From positions 1 through 25,247 of the forward strand of contig CAZDYP010000062.1 of NCBI GenBank assembly GCA_964509505.1: a DNA stretch of 25,247 bases. The letters are read 5' to 3'. Positions 6,904 through 15,136 of this stretch are shown one piece after another. The stretch is from CAZDYP01 sp964509505. Lineage in GTDB: Bacteria; Chloroflexota; Anaerolineae; JACRMK01. Both the position numbers and the translations under genes were made by a program. Position 1 is the first letter of the stretch, and the number at the start of each line of letters is the position of its first letter. The notes below the pieces were generated by a model. The model searched no databases. It saw only the letters and a program-made list of their open reading frames with translations, and was not told the origin of the DNA.

Positions 6904-6933
6904 ATATTAACACAGGCTATGCGCCTATGTCAA
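6904..6933 (-). promoter_or_regulatory. Promoter of the aro leader transcript
   Basis: A perfect -35 TTGACA (6933-6928) is separated by 18 bases from a -10-like TAATAT (6909-6904). The predicted start is near 6897, about 10 bases before the leader ATG at 6887. Confidence 0.65.
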
Positions 6934-6934
6934 A

Positions 6935-7034
6935 TAGTCGCTAGGCGCTAGTCGCTAATCGTTGGTCGCTAGGCGCTAGGCGTTAGTCGTTAGTGGCTAA
7001 TCTCTAGTCGTTAGTGACTAGGGACTAGCGACTA
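6935..7034. repeat. Heptamer array AGTCGCT type
   Basis: About fourteen 7-nt words run in register: AGTCGCT, AGGCGCT, AATCGTT, AGTGGCT and variants, ending with the complementary AGTGACT, AGGGACT and AGCGACT. The ends can pair. The stop codon of the 7025 gene lies within it. Confidence 0.85.
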
Positions 7035-7645
7035 AAAGCCGAGCGTAAGCCACGCGCAATTAAAAGCAGCAAGACCATCAAAGCGCCGATAATGGCGAGG
7101 TCGGTTTCAAGACCTGTCGTTGGCAAGGTGTCGCCGTCACTGGTGGGCGGGGTGCCGCCGCCGCCTGTGCCTGGTGTTTCACTTGATGGAGTATTGGTGC
7201 GAGCGGGTGCGCTCGTCGCCGCTGCGCCGCCCCCGGGGGTGGGTGTGTTCGTTGCGATAGGCACGACGCCCGATGTGGGCGATGGGGCGGGCGTGCCTGT
7301 CGCGCCTGGCACGGAGGGCAGCGTTCCCGTAATGGTCGGCACTGGTGTACGTCCGCTTAACACGCTGGTTGGTGTGGGGGTAGCGCCACCTGGAGTGTCG
7401 GTGGCGACTGGCGCAGGCGTTCCGACAACCGTCGTAGTCGCCGTAATAACCGCAGGCGGGCGTGTAGGCGTGGGGCTGCCGCTTGCAGGCGGCGCGATGA
7501 AGCGCGTGTACACAAGGTAAATAGAAACGCCTAACAAACCGAGCACCAGCAAGCCCGCAAGGCTCAACGCTAGGATGATAAACAACCGATTGGGACCACC
7601 ACCGCCAGAGGGTTCTTCAACTTCGGGTTCGATCATGTTGCTCAT
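7025..7645 (-). CDS. Membrane-anchored Pro/Thr-rich protein with LPTTG sorting-like tail
   Basis: The 206-residue protein starts MSNMIEPEVEEPSGGGG, followed by an N-terminal hydrophobic helix (about residues 20-47). A long low-complexity Pro/Thr/Ser/Gly linker follows. The C-terminus is LPTTG, then a hydrophobic helix and a basic tail (RGLRSAFSR), which is the order of a sortase signal. I recognise no catalytic domain. The ATG at 7645 is preceded by a GAGGA ribosome-binding site. The frame extends upstream to 7702, but that part is encoded by a heptamer array. It may be a cell-surface stalk or anchor. No sortase gene is in the window, so anchoring is an inference. Confidence 0.8.
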   Translation of the reverse strand: MSNMIEPEVEEPSGGGGPNRLFIILALSLAGLLVLGLLGVSIYLVYTRFIAPPASGSPTPTRPPAVITATTTVVGTPAPVATDTPGGATPTPTSVLSGRTPVPTITGTLPSVPGATGTPAPSPTSGVVPIATNTPTPGGGAAATSAPARTNTPSSETPGTGGGGTPPTSDGDTLPTTGLETDLAIIGALMVLLLLIARGLRSAFSR

Positions 7646-7675
7646 AGTTTGTTCCTCGGAGTTTGAGAATGAGTT

Positions 7676-7762
7676 ACTCGTCGTTAGTCGCTCGTCACTC
7701 ATCGTTCGGCGCTAGCGACTAATGACTAGCGACTAATGACTAGCGACTAATGGCTAGTGACT
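7676..7762. repeat. Heptamer array AGCGACT/AATGACT type
   Basis: Seven-nt words AGCGACT, AATGACT and AATGGCT repeat in register on the right side. Complementary TTAGTCGCT words lie on the left, giving a foldable array between the KOW-like gene and the LPTTG gene. Confidence 0.85.
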
Positions 7763-8854
7763 TCAGGCAATCGCTTCGAGATTGTTGATGGGTACCCACA
7801 CCCGCTCTTCATACTCAATTTCCACTTCAACAGCGCGCGTGCGCACACCGCTGGTCAACGTGCGGCTTTGTGGCTTGGCGCTGACGACGTGTCCAACATG
7901 CCCTTGATATTCGCCCGCGCAAATCCGCACTGGCACGTCATTTTCCAGCGCTACGACGGGCGCCGCAATTTCGTTGACGTTGGCGCTCTCGCGCGACGTC
8001 AATGGGATCACGAGCTCGGGGCGTGTCGCGCCCCACCGAGTCTGAACTACTGCGCGTAAATTGGCTTCGCGCGTGTTGTACGTTTTGAGCAATTCAAACG
8101 CAGGTTCAGCCATCAACAATGCGCCGAACCCTTCGGTAATCATCACAGGAAACGATACCGCCAACACAGCTTGACGCAAGGCGGCAGGCACGCTGCCCGC
8201 CACGATGCCGCCGACTTTTTGCGCTTCGGCTTGTTTCAACCCCTCTGCCGTAAGTGCGCCGCCTATGGTGACAATCGCCCCTAAACAACTCACATCAATC
8301 AGTTCGGCGCTCAACGACTGCTCGCGATTGTCGCTCAACAACTTGCAGACGCCATACACCTCTTTGCCGTTGCCCCAAACGCCCTGCACCAATCCACCCG
8401 CCGTTTGAATCATCACGCCAAAGCGTGGCATGACATTGGCGATAGTGCCTTTGATGTTAGCTTGTAACTCGAGCGGATTCGCCGCTTCTGAAATCAGCAC
8501 CTCGCCATTGTGTTCGTCAATGATGCGTCCATCGGAGGGAGCGCGCATGGCTCGCGCTTGTCCTAACAACGGCTTATGCCGCGCCAAGACTTCACGTTTA
8601 GCAAACTTGTCGCCCTTTTTCTTGGTCAAAATTTTTTTAACTTGCGCTGGCGACAGTTTGAACATCTTCGCCAGATTGTACGAGCGAATGATGTTGGGCA
8701 TTGGCACGCGCGCCACAATGTCAACAGGTTCGACGCGATCATCGCGTTTCACTAGCACCTCGCCCATCCGCGGCATCAACCGCTCGCGCATAATGCGGGT
8801 CTGTTTCAACGCTCGCGCGACAGGCAAATAGAAAAAGTTATATTCTTTAGCCAT
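7763..8854 (-). CDS. Conserved protein with lipoyl-like and KOW-like parts, function unknown
   Basis: The 363-residue protein has no predicted membrane helix. Around residues 28-55 (GEVLVKRDDRVEPVDIVAR) and 104-120 (APSDGRIIDEHNGEVLI) it resembles the split beta-barrel of biotinyl/lipoyl domains, without an obvious modified Lys motif. A Lys-rich segment (KKILTKKKGDKFAKRE) lies between them. The C-terminus (VPVRICAGEYQGHVGHVV, then VEVEIEYEERVWVPINNLE) resembles a KOW-type beta domain. It follows the MutL-like gene on the same strand, across a 116-base repeat array. The ATG at 8854 has no clear ribosome-binding site. The domain reading is by eye and tentative. Confidence 0.75.
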   Translation of the reverse strand: MAKEYNFFYLPVARALKQTRIMRERLMPRMGEVLVKRDDRVEPVDIVARVPMPNIIRSYNLAKMFKLSPAQVKKILTKKKGDKFAKREVLARHKPLLGQARAMRAPSDGRIIDEHNGEVLISEAANPLELQANIKGTIANVMPRFGVMIQTAGGLVQGVWGNGKEVYGVCKLLSDNREQSLSAELIDVSCLGAIVTIGGALTAEGLKQAEAQKVGGIVAGSVPAALRQAVLAVSFPVMITEGFGALLMAEPAFELLKTYNTREANLRAVVQTRWGATRPELVIPLTSRESANVNEIAAPVVALENDVPVRICAGEYQGHVGHVVSAKPQSRTLTSGVRTRAVEVEIEYEERVWVPINNLEAIA

Positions 8855-8855
8855 G

Positions 8856-8975
8856 CTGGGTCACTTAGTCGCTGGGTCACTTAGTCGCTGGGTCACTTAG
8901 TCGCTGGGTCACTTGGTCGCTGGGTCCCTTGGTTGTGACTCCGCGACTCAGTGACTATACGACTACGCGACTATG
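8856..8975. repeat. Octamer-type array with complementary arm
   Basis: GTCACTTA and GTCGCTGG alternate at 8-nt spacing for about four rounds. Words of the complementary type (GCGACTCAGTGAC, CGACTACGCGACTATG) follow. It fills the gap between the MutL-like and KOW-like genes. Confidence 0.85.
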
Positions 8976-10749
8976 TGCCGATGTTATATAGCCATTCCTG
9001 ATTTTGCGCGCGACGTTTTTCGGGGTCTTCGGGCAAGACGAGCGGCCGCCCGCGCGCGTCAATGATCACGCCTGCCGCCCCGCCTTCAACCATAGTGCTT
9101 TTGGGTTCGCGTCCGCGCCCGCTGCCTACATCAATGTTGCGTGACGGTTTGAGTTCGAGGTTGGCGCGTTGACCTTGCGGCAGCGGCAACACTTCGATTT
9201 CGCCTGCGTGCACTTCGCCTGTCGCCAACACTTGCGAAGTTTTTTCGTCAGTCATCTTGTAACGCACGACAACCTCGCCGGGCTTGGCGGCGCCGGTCGT
9301 GCCAATCGCCGCGCCCAACACCGTCAACCCTTCACGCGCCGTCAATTGCGCCGCCGCTTCAGGTTGCACGCTTGCAATCAAGCCCAACTGCGGCATCAGA
9401 CCGCCGCTATCCAAAGCCAGATATACCAGACTAGCTGGTTGGAATGCGTCTAACAATAGCAACGCCGTTTGGCGCGGATAGGGCGCATGGGTCAGCACGC
9501 CGCCGGCGCCAATGATCATATCCAAACGTGGCAATCCTTCTTCTTTCTTCGCCGCTGGCCAACGCAATGCCAAATCTTGCAACACCAAATGAATCGCTTC
9601 GCGCGCGACGGCTTGCTCGAGCAAAAGATCCGGTTTGCTTTCAGGCAAGGTGAATGGGCGCAATGCTTTATTGGCTAACCGGTCCCACGCTTCTGCTTCG
9701 CTCATTTCAATTGGCAGCCAACGCAGCACGTTGGCGATGCCCGCCTGTCGCGCAATGGCTTCGATGTTGTAGCTCATGCCAAGGTCGCTGCGAATCACAC
9801 GCTGTAGCGTCTCGGTATTGCTCCACACCATACTGGTTGTCGCGCCGCCTATGTCCACGCCAATCGCGCCCAGCTGACAAACGAAATGACGCGCTAGCGC
9901 ATTCACGCCCAATGCAAACGCGGTAGCGGTGGGCATGACCGCTTTGGTTGCAGCGCTAGTGATTGTCGCAAAACCCGACAGCATGTTCAAACGTTTCTCG
10001 ATGTAAATTTTTTCCAGCTCTGCTTCGAGCGGTTGCAAGTTTTCCGTTTGCGCGGTTGGGCGCACGTTGTCCACAACGTGCAGGACCGTGAGCTCGCCCA
10101 GCTTTTCGGCGACCTGCGGACGCGCCGCCGAATTGCCCGCGAAGATGACATCGGGTTTATTCTGACCAGGCCAATCCACACAAGCTGTTTGCACTGCCGT
10201 CAAAACGTCCAGCAACGGAGCGACGGCGCCCTTTTCGTTGCCGCCTGTCAACACGATTACCGAGGGGGTGTGTTTGTGCAACGCGGCGATGCGCGCAGGC
10301 AAATCCCAACGCGCGCCCTCTTGGGTTTTGGTGTCTATGGCGACGAGCCCATCGTCTTGCGCGTAAGCGTATGTCGTTAAGGTGGCTTTACGCGCGCTCT
10401 CCACACTGTAGTCGCGCATCAAACCCATGACCATCACGCGCAACGGTTCGGCGGCGCTCACCGTCGCCACGAAGGCATCCACGCCGCTGCCGTCGTTTTG
10501 TTCGGGTAAGATGGGGCGACCGCGCGGGTCCAACAATTTGCGTGAAGCGATCTCTTCGAGGCGCGCGAGGCATTGTTGCAACGCCAACGAAACGTCCGAC
10601 CAAGGGGGTTCAAACGTCGAGGGAAAATCGGCGCGCGCAATGAGCCGATATTCTCCCTCGACGGTGTCAATCAAAACCGCTTTGGTCATGGTGCTGCCCA
10701 CATCGGCGGCGATAATGGATTCGATGATGGAAGGAGGTTCGTTAGTCAT
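8971..10749 (-). CDS. MutL/GlmL-family ASKHA ATPase-like protein
   Basis: The 592-residue protein has the actin/Hsp70-type phosphate-1 loop ADVGSTMTKAVL near residue 16, phosphate-2 loop VDIGGATTSMVW near 300, and adenosine loop MIIGAGGVLTHAP near 420. This is the architecture of the family named after glutamate mutase accessory protein MutL; it is unrelated to the mismatch-repair MutL. The glutamate mutase subunits are not nearby. Instead it is embedded in a membrane-protein operon, so a chaperone or energising role for that complex is plausible. I chose the ATG at 10749, one base after the upstream stop, over a TTG at 10773, which would overlap it. Confidence 0.85.
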   Translation of the reverse strand: MTNEPPSIIESIIAADVGSTMTKAVLIDTVEGEYRLIARADFPSTFEPPWSDVSLALQQCLARLEEIASRKLLDPRGRPILPEQNDGSGVDAFVATVSAAEPLRVMVMGLMRDYSVESARKATLTTYAYAQDDGLVAIDTKTQEGARWDLPARIAALHKHTPSVIVLTGGNEKGAVAPLLDVLTAVQTACVDWPGQNKPDVIFAGNSAARPQVAEKLGELTVLHVVDNVRPTAQTENLQPLEAELEKIYIEKRLNMLSGFATITSAATKAVMPTATAFALGVNALARHFVCQLGAIGVDIGGATTSMVWSNTETLQRVIRSDLGMSYNIEAIARQAGIANVLRWLPIEMSEAEAWDRLANKALRPFTLPESKPDLLLEQAVAREAIHLVLQDLALRWPAAKKEEGLPRLDMIIGAGGVLTHAPYPRQTALLLLDAFQPASLVYLALDSGGLMPQLGLIASVQPEAAAQLTAREGLTVLGAAIGTTGAAKPGEVVVRYKMTDEKTSQVLATGEVHAGEIEVLPLPQGQRANLELKPSRNIDVGSGRGREPKSTMVEGGAAGVIIDARGRPLVLPEDPEKRRAQNQEWLYNIGT

Positions 10750-10750
10750 A

Positions 10751-11470
10751 TCAGAATTTGATGAGGCGTCCAATGAAGTCCGTCAGAATGAATTGCACAC
10801 GACTGACGAGCAACGTCACCCGCGACAGCGTGAGGCTGGCGACGATCGCGCCAAAGGCAACCCAGATGAAGATGCGCCCGATGCCGCCTAACGCGTTGAG
10901 GAAATGGTTGAAAGCGCCGCCCAAGCGCTGCGCGCCGCCGCGCGAAAAATGAAACGAGAGCAGTGCGGTGAGTGTGCCGGCGACGATGATGGCGTTGTTG
11001 ACGATGGTCGTCCACGGCAGCTCACTGCCTTGTCCATCGCTTAACAGTGACAAGCTCGTGCTTTCGATTTGTGGCAGTAACGTCCCCATCAGGGCGCCGC
11101 TCGCACTCAACGCGACGCCGACGCCGAGCATAAAGGCAACCGTCACATTACCCAACCAGCCTGTATCGGCTCGCGCTTTGGTGAACAACAACAACCCTAA
11201 AGCCAGCGGCGCCAGCAACCACACTTCTTCGTCAAAGCGCTCACGCAACGGCGTCAACAATCTATCGCCGATCAGGTTGTGGGTCGCAAGCACGACCGCA
11301 TACGCCGCTGCCGCGCCAATCAAGATGTGTTGCGCGATACGAAACAAGACGTTGTCGCCGAAGGCGTACGAGAAGATCATCAACGTCAGCACGGTTGCAA
11401 TGGCAACGCCAATGGTCTCGCCAGCGCTGGCTGGCAAAAATCTGCCCAGAAAGTCGAAGAAGGCGTCCAT
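10751..11470 (-). CDS. Six-helix membrane protein, function unknown
   Basis: The 239-residue protein starts MDAFFDFLGRF and shows about six hydrophobic segments (near residues 18-40, 45-66, 83-99, 105-130, 150-170 and 190-216). A short polar loop containing ESTSLSLLSDGQGSELPW lies before helix 5. I do not recognise the family. The frame is open upstream to 11611, but that part overlaps the preceding gene; the ATG at 11470 lies 8 bases after that gene's stop. Its stop is one base from the MutL-like start, so the two are probably co-translated. Confidence 0.8.
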   Translation of the reverse strand: MDAFFDFLGRFLPASAGETIGVAIATVLTLMIFSYAFGDNVLFRIAQHILIGAAAAYAVVLATHNLIGDRLLTPLRERFDEEVWLLAPLALGLLLFTKARADTGWLGNVTVAFMLGVGVALSASGALMGTLLPQIESTSLSLLSDGQGSELPWTTIVNNAIIVAGTLTALLSFHFSRGGAQRLGGAFNHFLNALGGIGRIFIWVAFGAIVASLTLSRVTLLVSRVQFILTDFIGRLIKF

Positions 11471-11478
11471 GCTTGACG

Positions 11479-13603
11479 CTACGATTTGCCAACGAAGCCG
11501 ACGGCGTAACCCGCCACCATCACACCGATCAGCAACAGCGACACGTACGAGATGGCGTCGAAGCTGCCTGCCGCCGTCGAAGGATGCACTGCAATGGGAT
11601 TGCCAAGCCATAGCTCATATTCCGCTGCATCTCGTAAACCGCTCAAGACGGCTTTCACGTTCGTCGTGGTATAAGGCATGATACGCGGTGTAGCTTCGGC
11701 TGTGACGCCGACCAATAACGTCTTTTGGCTTGGATGTGCGACTTGCTCAATCCATCGTTGCACTTGCTCCGCATTATCGCTAAACACAACGAGCAAGGCG
11801 AAGTCATTTAGCTCTTTCACATTCCTGAAATTTTCCCAGTCTGTGCCCAGCGCCTTGCCTTTGATCGCATCGCGTTTGAAGAAAACGCTTTGCGGTTTCA
11901 TCAGCGCGCGCAGAGCGGCTTCACCGCTCCCTTTGTAACCCAAATTAAGAAAATAATCGCCATAGGGAAATGCCTTGCGATATTCGATGGGCAGATTAGC
12001 ATACAAACTCTGCGCGATTTGTTGACCTTCTGGCGCGAAGCTCAATGTCACGAACCGCTGTTTGTTTTGGAGGAGTTGCAGAAATGTCGCGCGCGCTTGC
12101 GGGTCGAGCTCTGCGCGCGCGGCTGCGCCATAGTCAATCGCAACTAAGGTCAAAGCATTTGCCTTCAAATCGTTGATGGTTTGATAAAATTCTGCGCTAG
12201 GCGGATGTTGATTTGGAATCGTGTTGCCGCGCACTTCGGGAGGCAACAATAACGCGATGATAATGACCCCCAAGATCACAAAGACGTGGAGAAATGGAAA
12301 CCAGCGTCGCCACCCCTTGGGTTGGGGTTTTTCTTCCACGGCCACGGCGGCGGGGGGCACTGCTTCGGGTGCGGCAAGTTCTGCGAAGCCTGTGGTCGAG
12401 GTGGGCGTTTTTGTCACGGCAGGGGTCTTTTTTGTCGTCGGTTTGTGTGACGCGAGAAACACTTTTTCGATAGGCAATGCGTCGCGCACGCCCGCCAGCA
12501 AGCCAGTTGTTTCGATGACCTCGCCGCCTTGCGTTTCAATCTTGCCGGATGGTTTCATCGCCTGTAACCATGTGGGAACTTCACCCGCTGCCAGCCCTGT
12601 CTCGGGTTCAGATGCAGACATCGCGCCTGGGGGCGCTAGTCCTTTCAACCAATCGGGCACATCACCACTAGCCAATCCCAAACCAGCATCCCCTCCCGCA
12701 TCACTGGTCGCAGGTGACATATCTTTTAACCAGTCGGGCACCTCACCGGCTGCCAAACTACTCCCGGTGGTGGGTTCACTGCTTGGTTGTTGCAAATCTG
12801 CCAACCAGCTGGGCATGCCACTTGTCGCTTGAGTGGTCGGCCTCGTTGCGCGTGTTTCTTGTGTCTCACTCGGCGTTTCTTTTTGCATTTGCGCGAGCCA
12901 ATCGGGCATGTCACTGGCAGGCGTCGCTTCAGTAGTTGGNNNNNNNNNNNNNNNNNNNNNNNNNNNNNNNNNNNNNNNNNNNNNNNNNNNNNNNNNNNNN
13001 NNNNNNNNNNNNNNNNNNNNNNNNNNNNNNNNNNNNNNNAGCGGCGGGCGTTGCCTCAGCGCGCATTTGCGCGAGCCAATCGGGCATGTCACTGGCAGGC
13101 GTCGCTTCAGTAGTTGGCGCTGGAGCGGCGGGCGTTGCCTCAGCGCGCATTTGCGCGAGCCAATCGGGCATGTCACTGACGGTGTTCTCAGGCTCTACCT
13201 CGACGGTGGGCGCGGTAGGCAGCGCGTCAGATTGCATCTGTTTCAACCAGTCGGGCATGTCACTGGCAGAACTCTCAGGCTCTGTCTCGACGGTGGGCGT
13301 GGTAGGCAGCGCGTCAGATTGCATTTGTGCGAGCCAATCGGGTATATCGCTTGCCGACACATCTTCGACAGGGGGGACAGCTGATGGTTCGGGTTCAGCT
13401 GTGCTGGTACGCAATGAGCGCAGCCACTCGGGCACATCGTCGCTTGCGATGGGCGCTGCTTCGGCAGGCGGCGGCGGCGGTTCGACCACTTTCTGCGCTG
13501 CGCGTGCCGCCGGTGATGGCGCACTCGACAATTTCGCTCCGCATTCATTGCAGAAGCGACTGCCTTCACGATTGGCGGTTTTACATTCAGGACAATAGAC
13601 CAT
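11479..13603 (-). CDS. Membrane zinc-ribbon protein with P-D-W-L motif array (split by assembly gap)
   Basis: The product starts MVYCPECK and has a CxxC...CxxC zinc ribbon (CPEC, CNEC) in its first 23 residues. A long Pro/Ala/Thr-rich region with at least ten motifs of the form (V/I/M)P(D/E/S/T)WL follows, mostly as MPDWLAQM. A transmembrane helix comes next (near FLHVFVILGVIIIALLL), then a ~200-residue extracytoplasmic domain I cannot name, and a final helix before VGKS. The 100-N gap at 12940-13039 lies inside an 84-bp repeat. The frames either side differ only because the gap length is arbitrary, so I treat this as one intact gene of unknown total repeat number. No enzyme motif is visible; the array suggests a multivalent docking scaffold. 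Confidence 0.8.
12940..13039. other. Assembly gap (100 N)
   Basis: One hundred N bases stand in for an unresolved stretch within the 84-bp coding repeat. The round length suggests a placeholder, so the true size is unknown. Confidence 0.98.
13040..13207. repeat. 84-bp coding tandem repeat (28-residue P-D-W-L unit)
   Basis: The block starting at 13040 (AGCGGCGGGCGTTGCCTC) recurs at 13124 with near identity through the W-L motif. The same unit reappears before the gap at 12885-12939. More diverged units continue to about 13440. The near-identical units explain the gap. Confidence 0.85.
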
Positions 13604-13610
13604 AGTGATT

Positions 13611-13671
13611 GCAGATTGCGGATAGCAGATGAGCTGTGGCAGATGGCGCTATGCTATTCGCTATTAGCTAA
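13611..13671. repeat. Heptamer array GCAGATT/GCTATTC type
   Basis: The words GCAGATT, GCGGATA, GCAGATG, GCGCTAT, GCTATTC and GCTATTA follow each other at 7-nt spacing. The early words partly complement the later ones. It fills the gap between two genes of the membrane operon and contains the stop of the upstream one. Confidence 0.7.
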
Positions 13672-14326
13672 AAAACTGTTTGTGATGAATGCCTAACAAC
13701 ACGCGCACGCCAGTTACGACTGTACCCAACGCAACGCCTAAGAGAATACCGCGTTGACCAGCCAAGTTAGGCACGTCAAGCACCCATTGTTGGAACTGCG
13801 TGAATTCCAAACCGAGTCGCTCGCTCAAGGGCATTTGCCCTAGCAGGACGATGATAGTAGTGATGAGCATAAGCAACGCGCTGAATGAATGTTGGCGAAA
13901 CAATCGCCAGACTGCGCCTACGATGAAGAAGACCGTCAAGGATAAGAGCGTCGCTTGCAATGGTGTGATGAGGTGTCGAAATATCCAATGCAACGAAGTT
14001 GAAGTCGGACCACTTAAGCCTGCTAACAACACGATGCCCATAGTCACTAACAAGACCACGCTATATGACCAATCTTCACGACGCTGTTGAATGCGACGGA
14101 GGTGCGCTTGCGCGAGATTGAGCAGCCCAAGCAGCAACGCAAACGCGAACAAGATGCTCGCCCAGTCTATAAAGACATCACCCAATTGGCGCAACGTGAA
14201 CTCAGGCGTCAAATTGAATTCAAGTAACTGTCCGCTCAAGACACACAAGCCAACGATGATTAAAGTCGCCGTTGGCAAGATACGGCGTGTCAATAAGCTC
14301 CAGGCTGCGACGATGTGTTGCGCCAT
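13664..14326 (-). CDS. Six-helix membrane protein, function unknown
   Basis: The 220-residue protein starts MAQHIVAAWSLL and shows about six hydrophobic helices (near 18-38, 53-72, 89-105, 122-141, 147-165 and 190-210). A basic loop (HLRRIQQRREDW) follows helix 2. The family is not recognised. The start ATG overlaps the upstream gene's TGA as TGATG, a classic coupling arrangement; an in-frame TTG one codon earlier is less likely. It belongs to the same operon as the zinc-ribbon and MutL-like genes. Confidence 0.8.
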   Translation of the reverse strand: MAQHIVAAWSLLTRRILPTATLIIVGLCVLSGQLLEFNLTPEFTLRQLGDVFIDWASILFAFALLLGLLNLAQAHLRRIQQRREDWSYSVVLLVTMGIVLLAGLSGPTSTSLHWIFRHLITPLQATLLSLTVFFIVGAVWRLFRQHSFSALLMLITTIIVLLGQMPLSERLGLEFTQFQQWVLDVPNLAGQRGILLGVALGTVVTGVRVLLGIHHKQFFS

Positions 14327-15135
14327 CAAAAGACACCTATGGTCTTAAGCCACACAGCGGCGACTACCCAGCCAATCAAAATCCAACGCGCTATATCTTG
14401 CGTGAGGACGCCTGCGCGCTCCCAAGTTGTTCCGCGCAAATAGGCGCCTGCAGCAAATATCTCTTCCCCCAGTAACGTATGCGTCGCTGTCGCTTGCATG
14501 AATGGCAACGCGTTTGGATTGGCTGAACCGGCGACGTGGGTAATTTCTCGGCGTGTGTTGGCTTCGCCCATCAACAAATAATCGTCGTCAAAATGTCCCA
14601 GCATCACGTTGGCTGATAGGGGTTGATGCTCCAGCACATCCATCACGCCTGCGGCATACGCGGCGTTGGCATTGCCGCCCAGCCCACCCCCGACATCCGT
14701 TACGCCGCTCGCGCCCGCTTGCCCACCGATGAATTGCACCGTGAGCAAATCGTGTTGATGGTGTTGCTCGCGCTCACGCAAAGCGCTGCCCAACATATCT
14801 TGCGCCAACAACAACGTCGTCGGATTTGCCGTTGTGACGATAGGCCGATTGGTCGTGACGGCAGGTTGTTCGCTCATCAATTCGAGCGCCGCCAGGCTTG
14901 CCACCGTTTCCAACGTATTCGTATCATGGATGCCCCCCATTCCCAATGACAAATGCACGGGGTTGCCCGTTTCGGTGGATTGGGTGATGGCGTCGTGGAT
15001 GAGTTGGTAAGCGGGCATGTCGCGCAACGGCGGCAACCAATTGCGCCGCGCCAACCACCAACCACCGAGCAATAATACGAGGCACAATGGGGGGAAGCCC
15101 AACACCCAAAACAAGGCAGACCATTCGGCAAGCAT
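14326..15135 (-). CDS. Membrane protein with large soluble domain between two helices
   Basis: The 269-residue protein has an N-terminal helix (near 8-28), a ~200-residue soluble region and a C-terminal helix (near 248-266). The soluble part contains GMGGIHDTNTLETVASLAAL, TTANPTTLLLAQDML, a Gly-rich VGGGLGGNANAAYAAGVMDV, and GSANPNALPFMQATATHTLL. From memory it resembles Chloroflexota proteins of the DUF6754 type, but I could not verify that. Its ATG lies one base after the stop of the small upstream gene, and its stop overlaps the next start. It is probably a core part of the membrane complex encoded here. Confidence 0.8.
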   Translation of the reverse strand: MLAEWSALFWVLGFPPLCLVLLLGGWWLARRNWLPPLRDMPAYQLIHDAITQSTETGNPVHLSLGMGGIHDTNTLETVASLAALELMSEQPAVTTNRPIVTTANPTTLLLAQDMLGSALREREQHHQHDLLTVQFIGGQAGASGVTDVGGGLGGNANAAYAAGVMDVLEHQPLSANVMLGHFDDDYLLMGEANTRREITHVAGSANPNALPFMQATATHTLLGEEIFAAGAYLRGTTWERAGVLTQDIARWILIGWVVAAVWLKTIGVF

Positions 15136-15136
15136 G

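Noticed and set aside
8971..10749. DNA mismatch-repair MutL
   Set aside because: No GHKL ATPase motifs; the loops are ASKHA type. Only the name is shared.
11479..13603. True frameshift in the zinc-ribbon gene
   Set aside because: The frame change occurs only across the 100-N placeholder, whose length is arbitrary.
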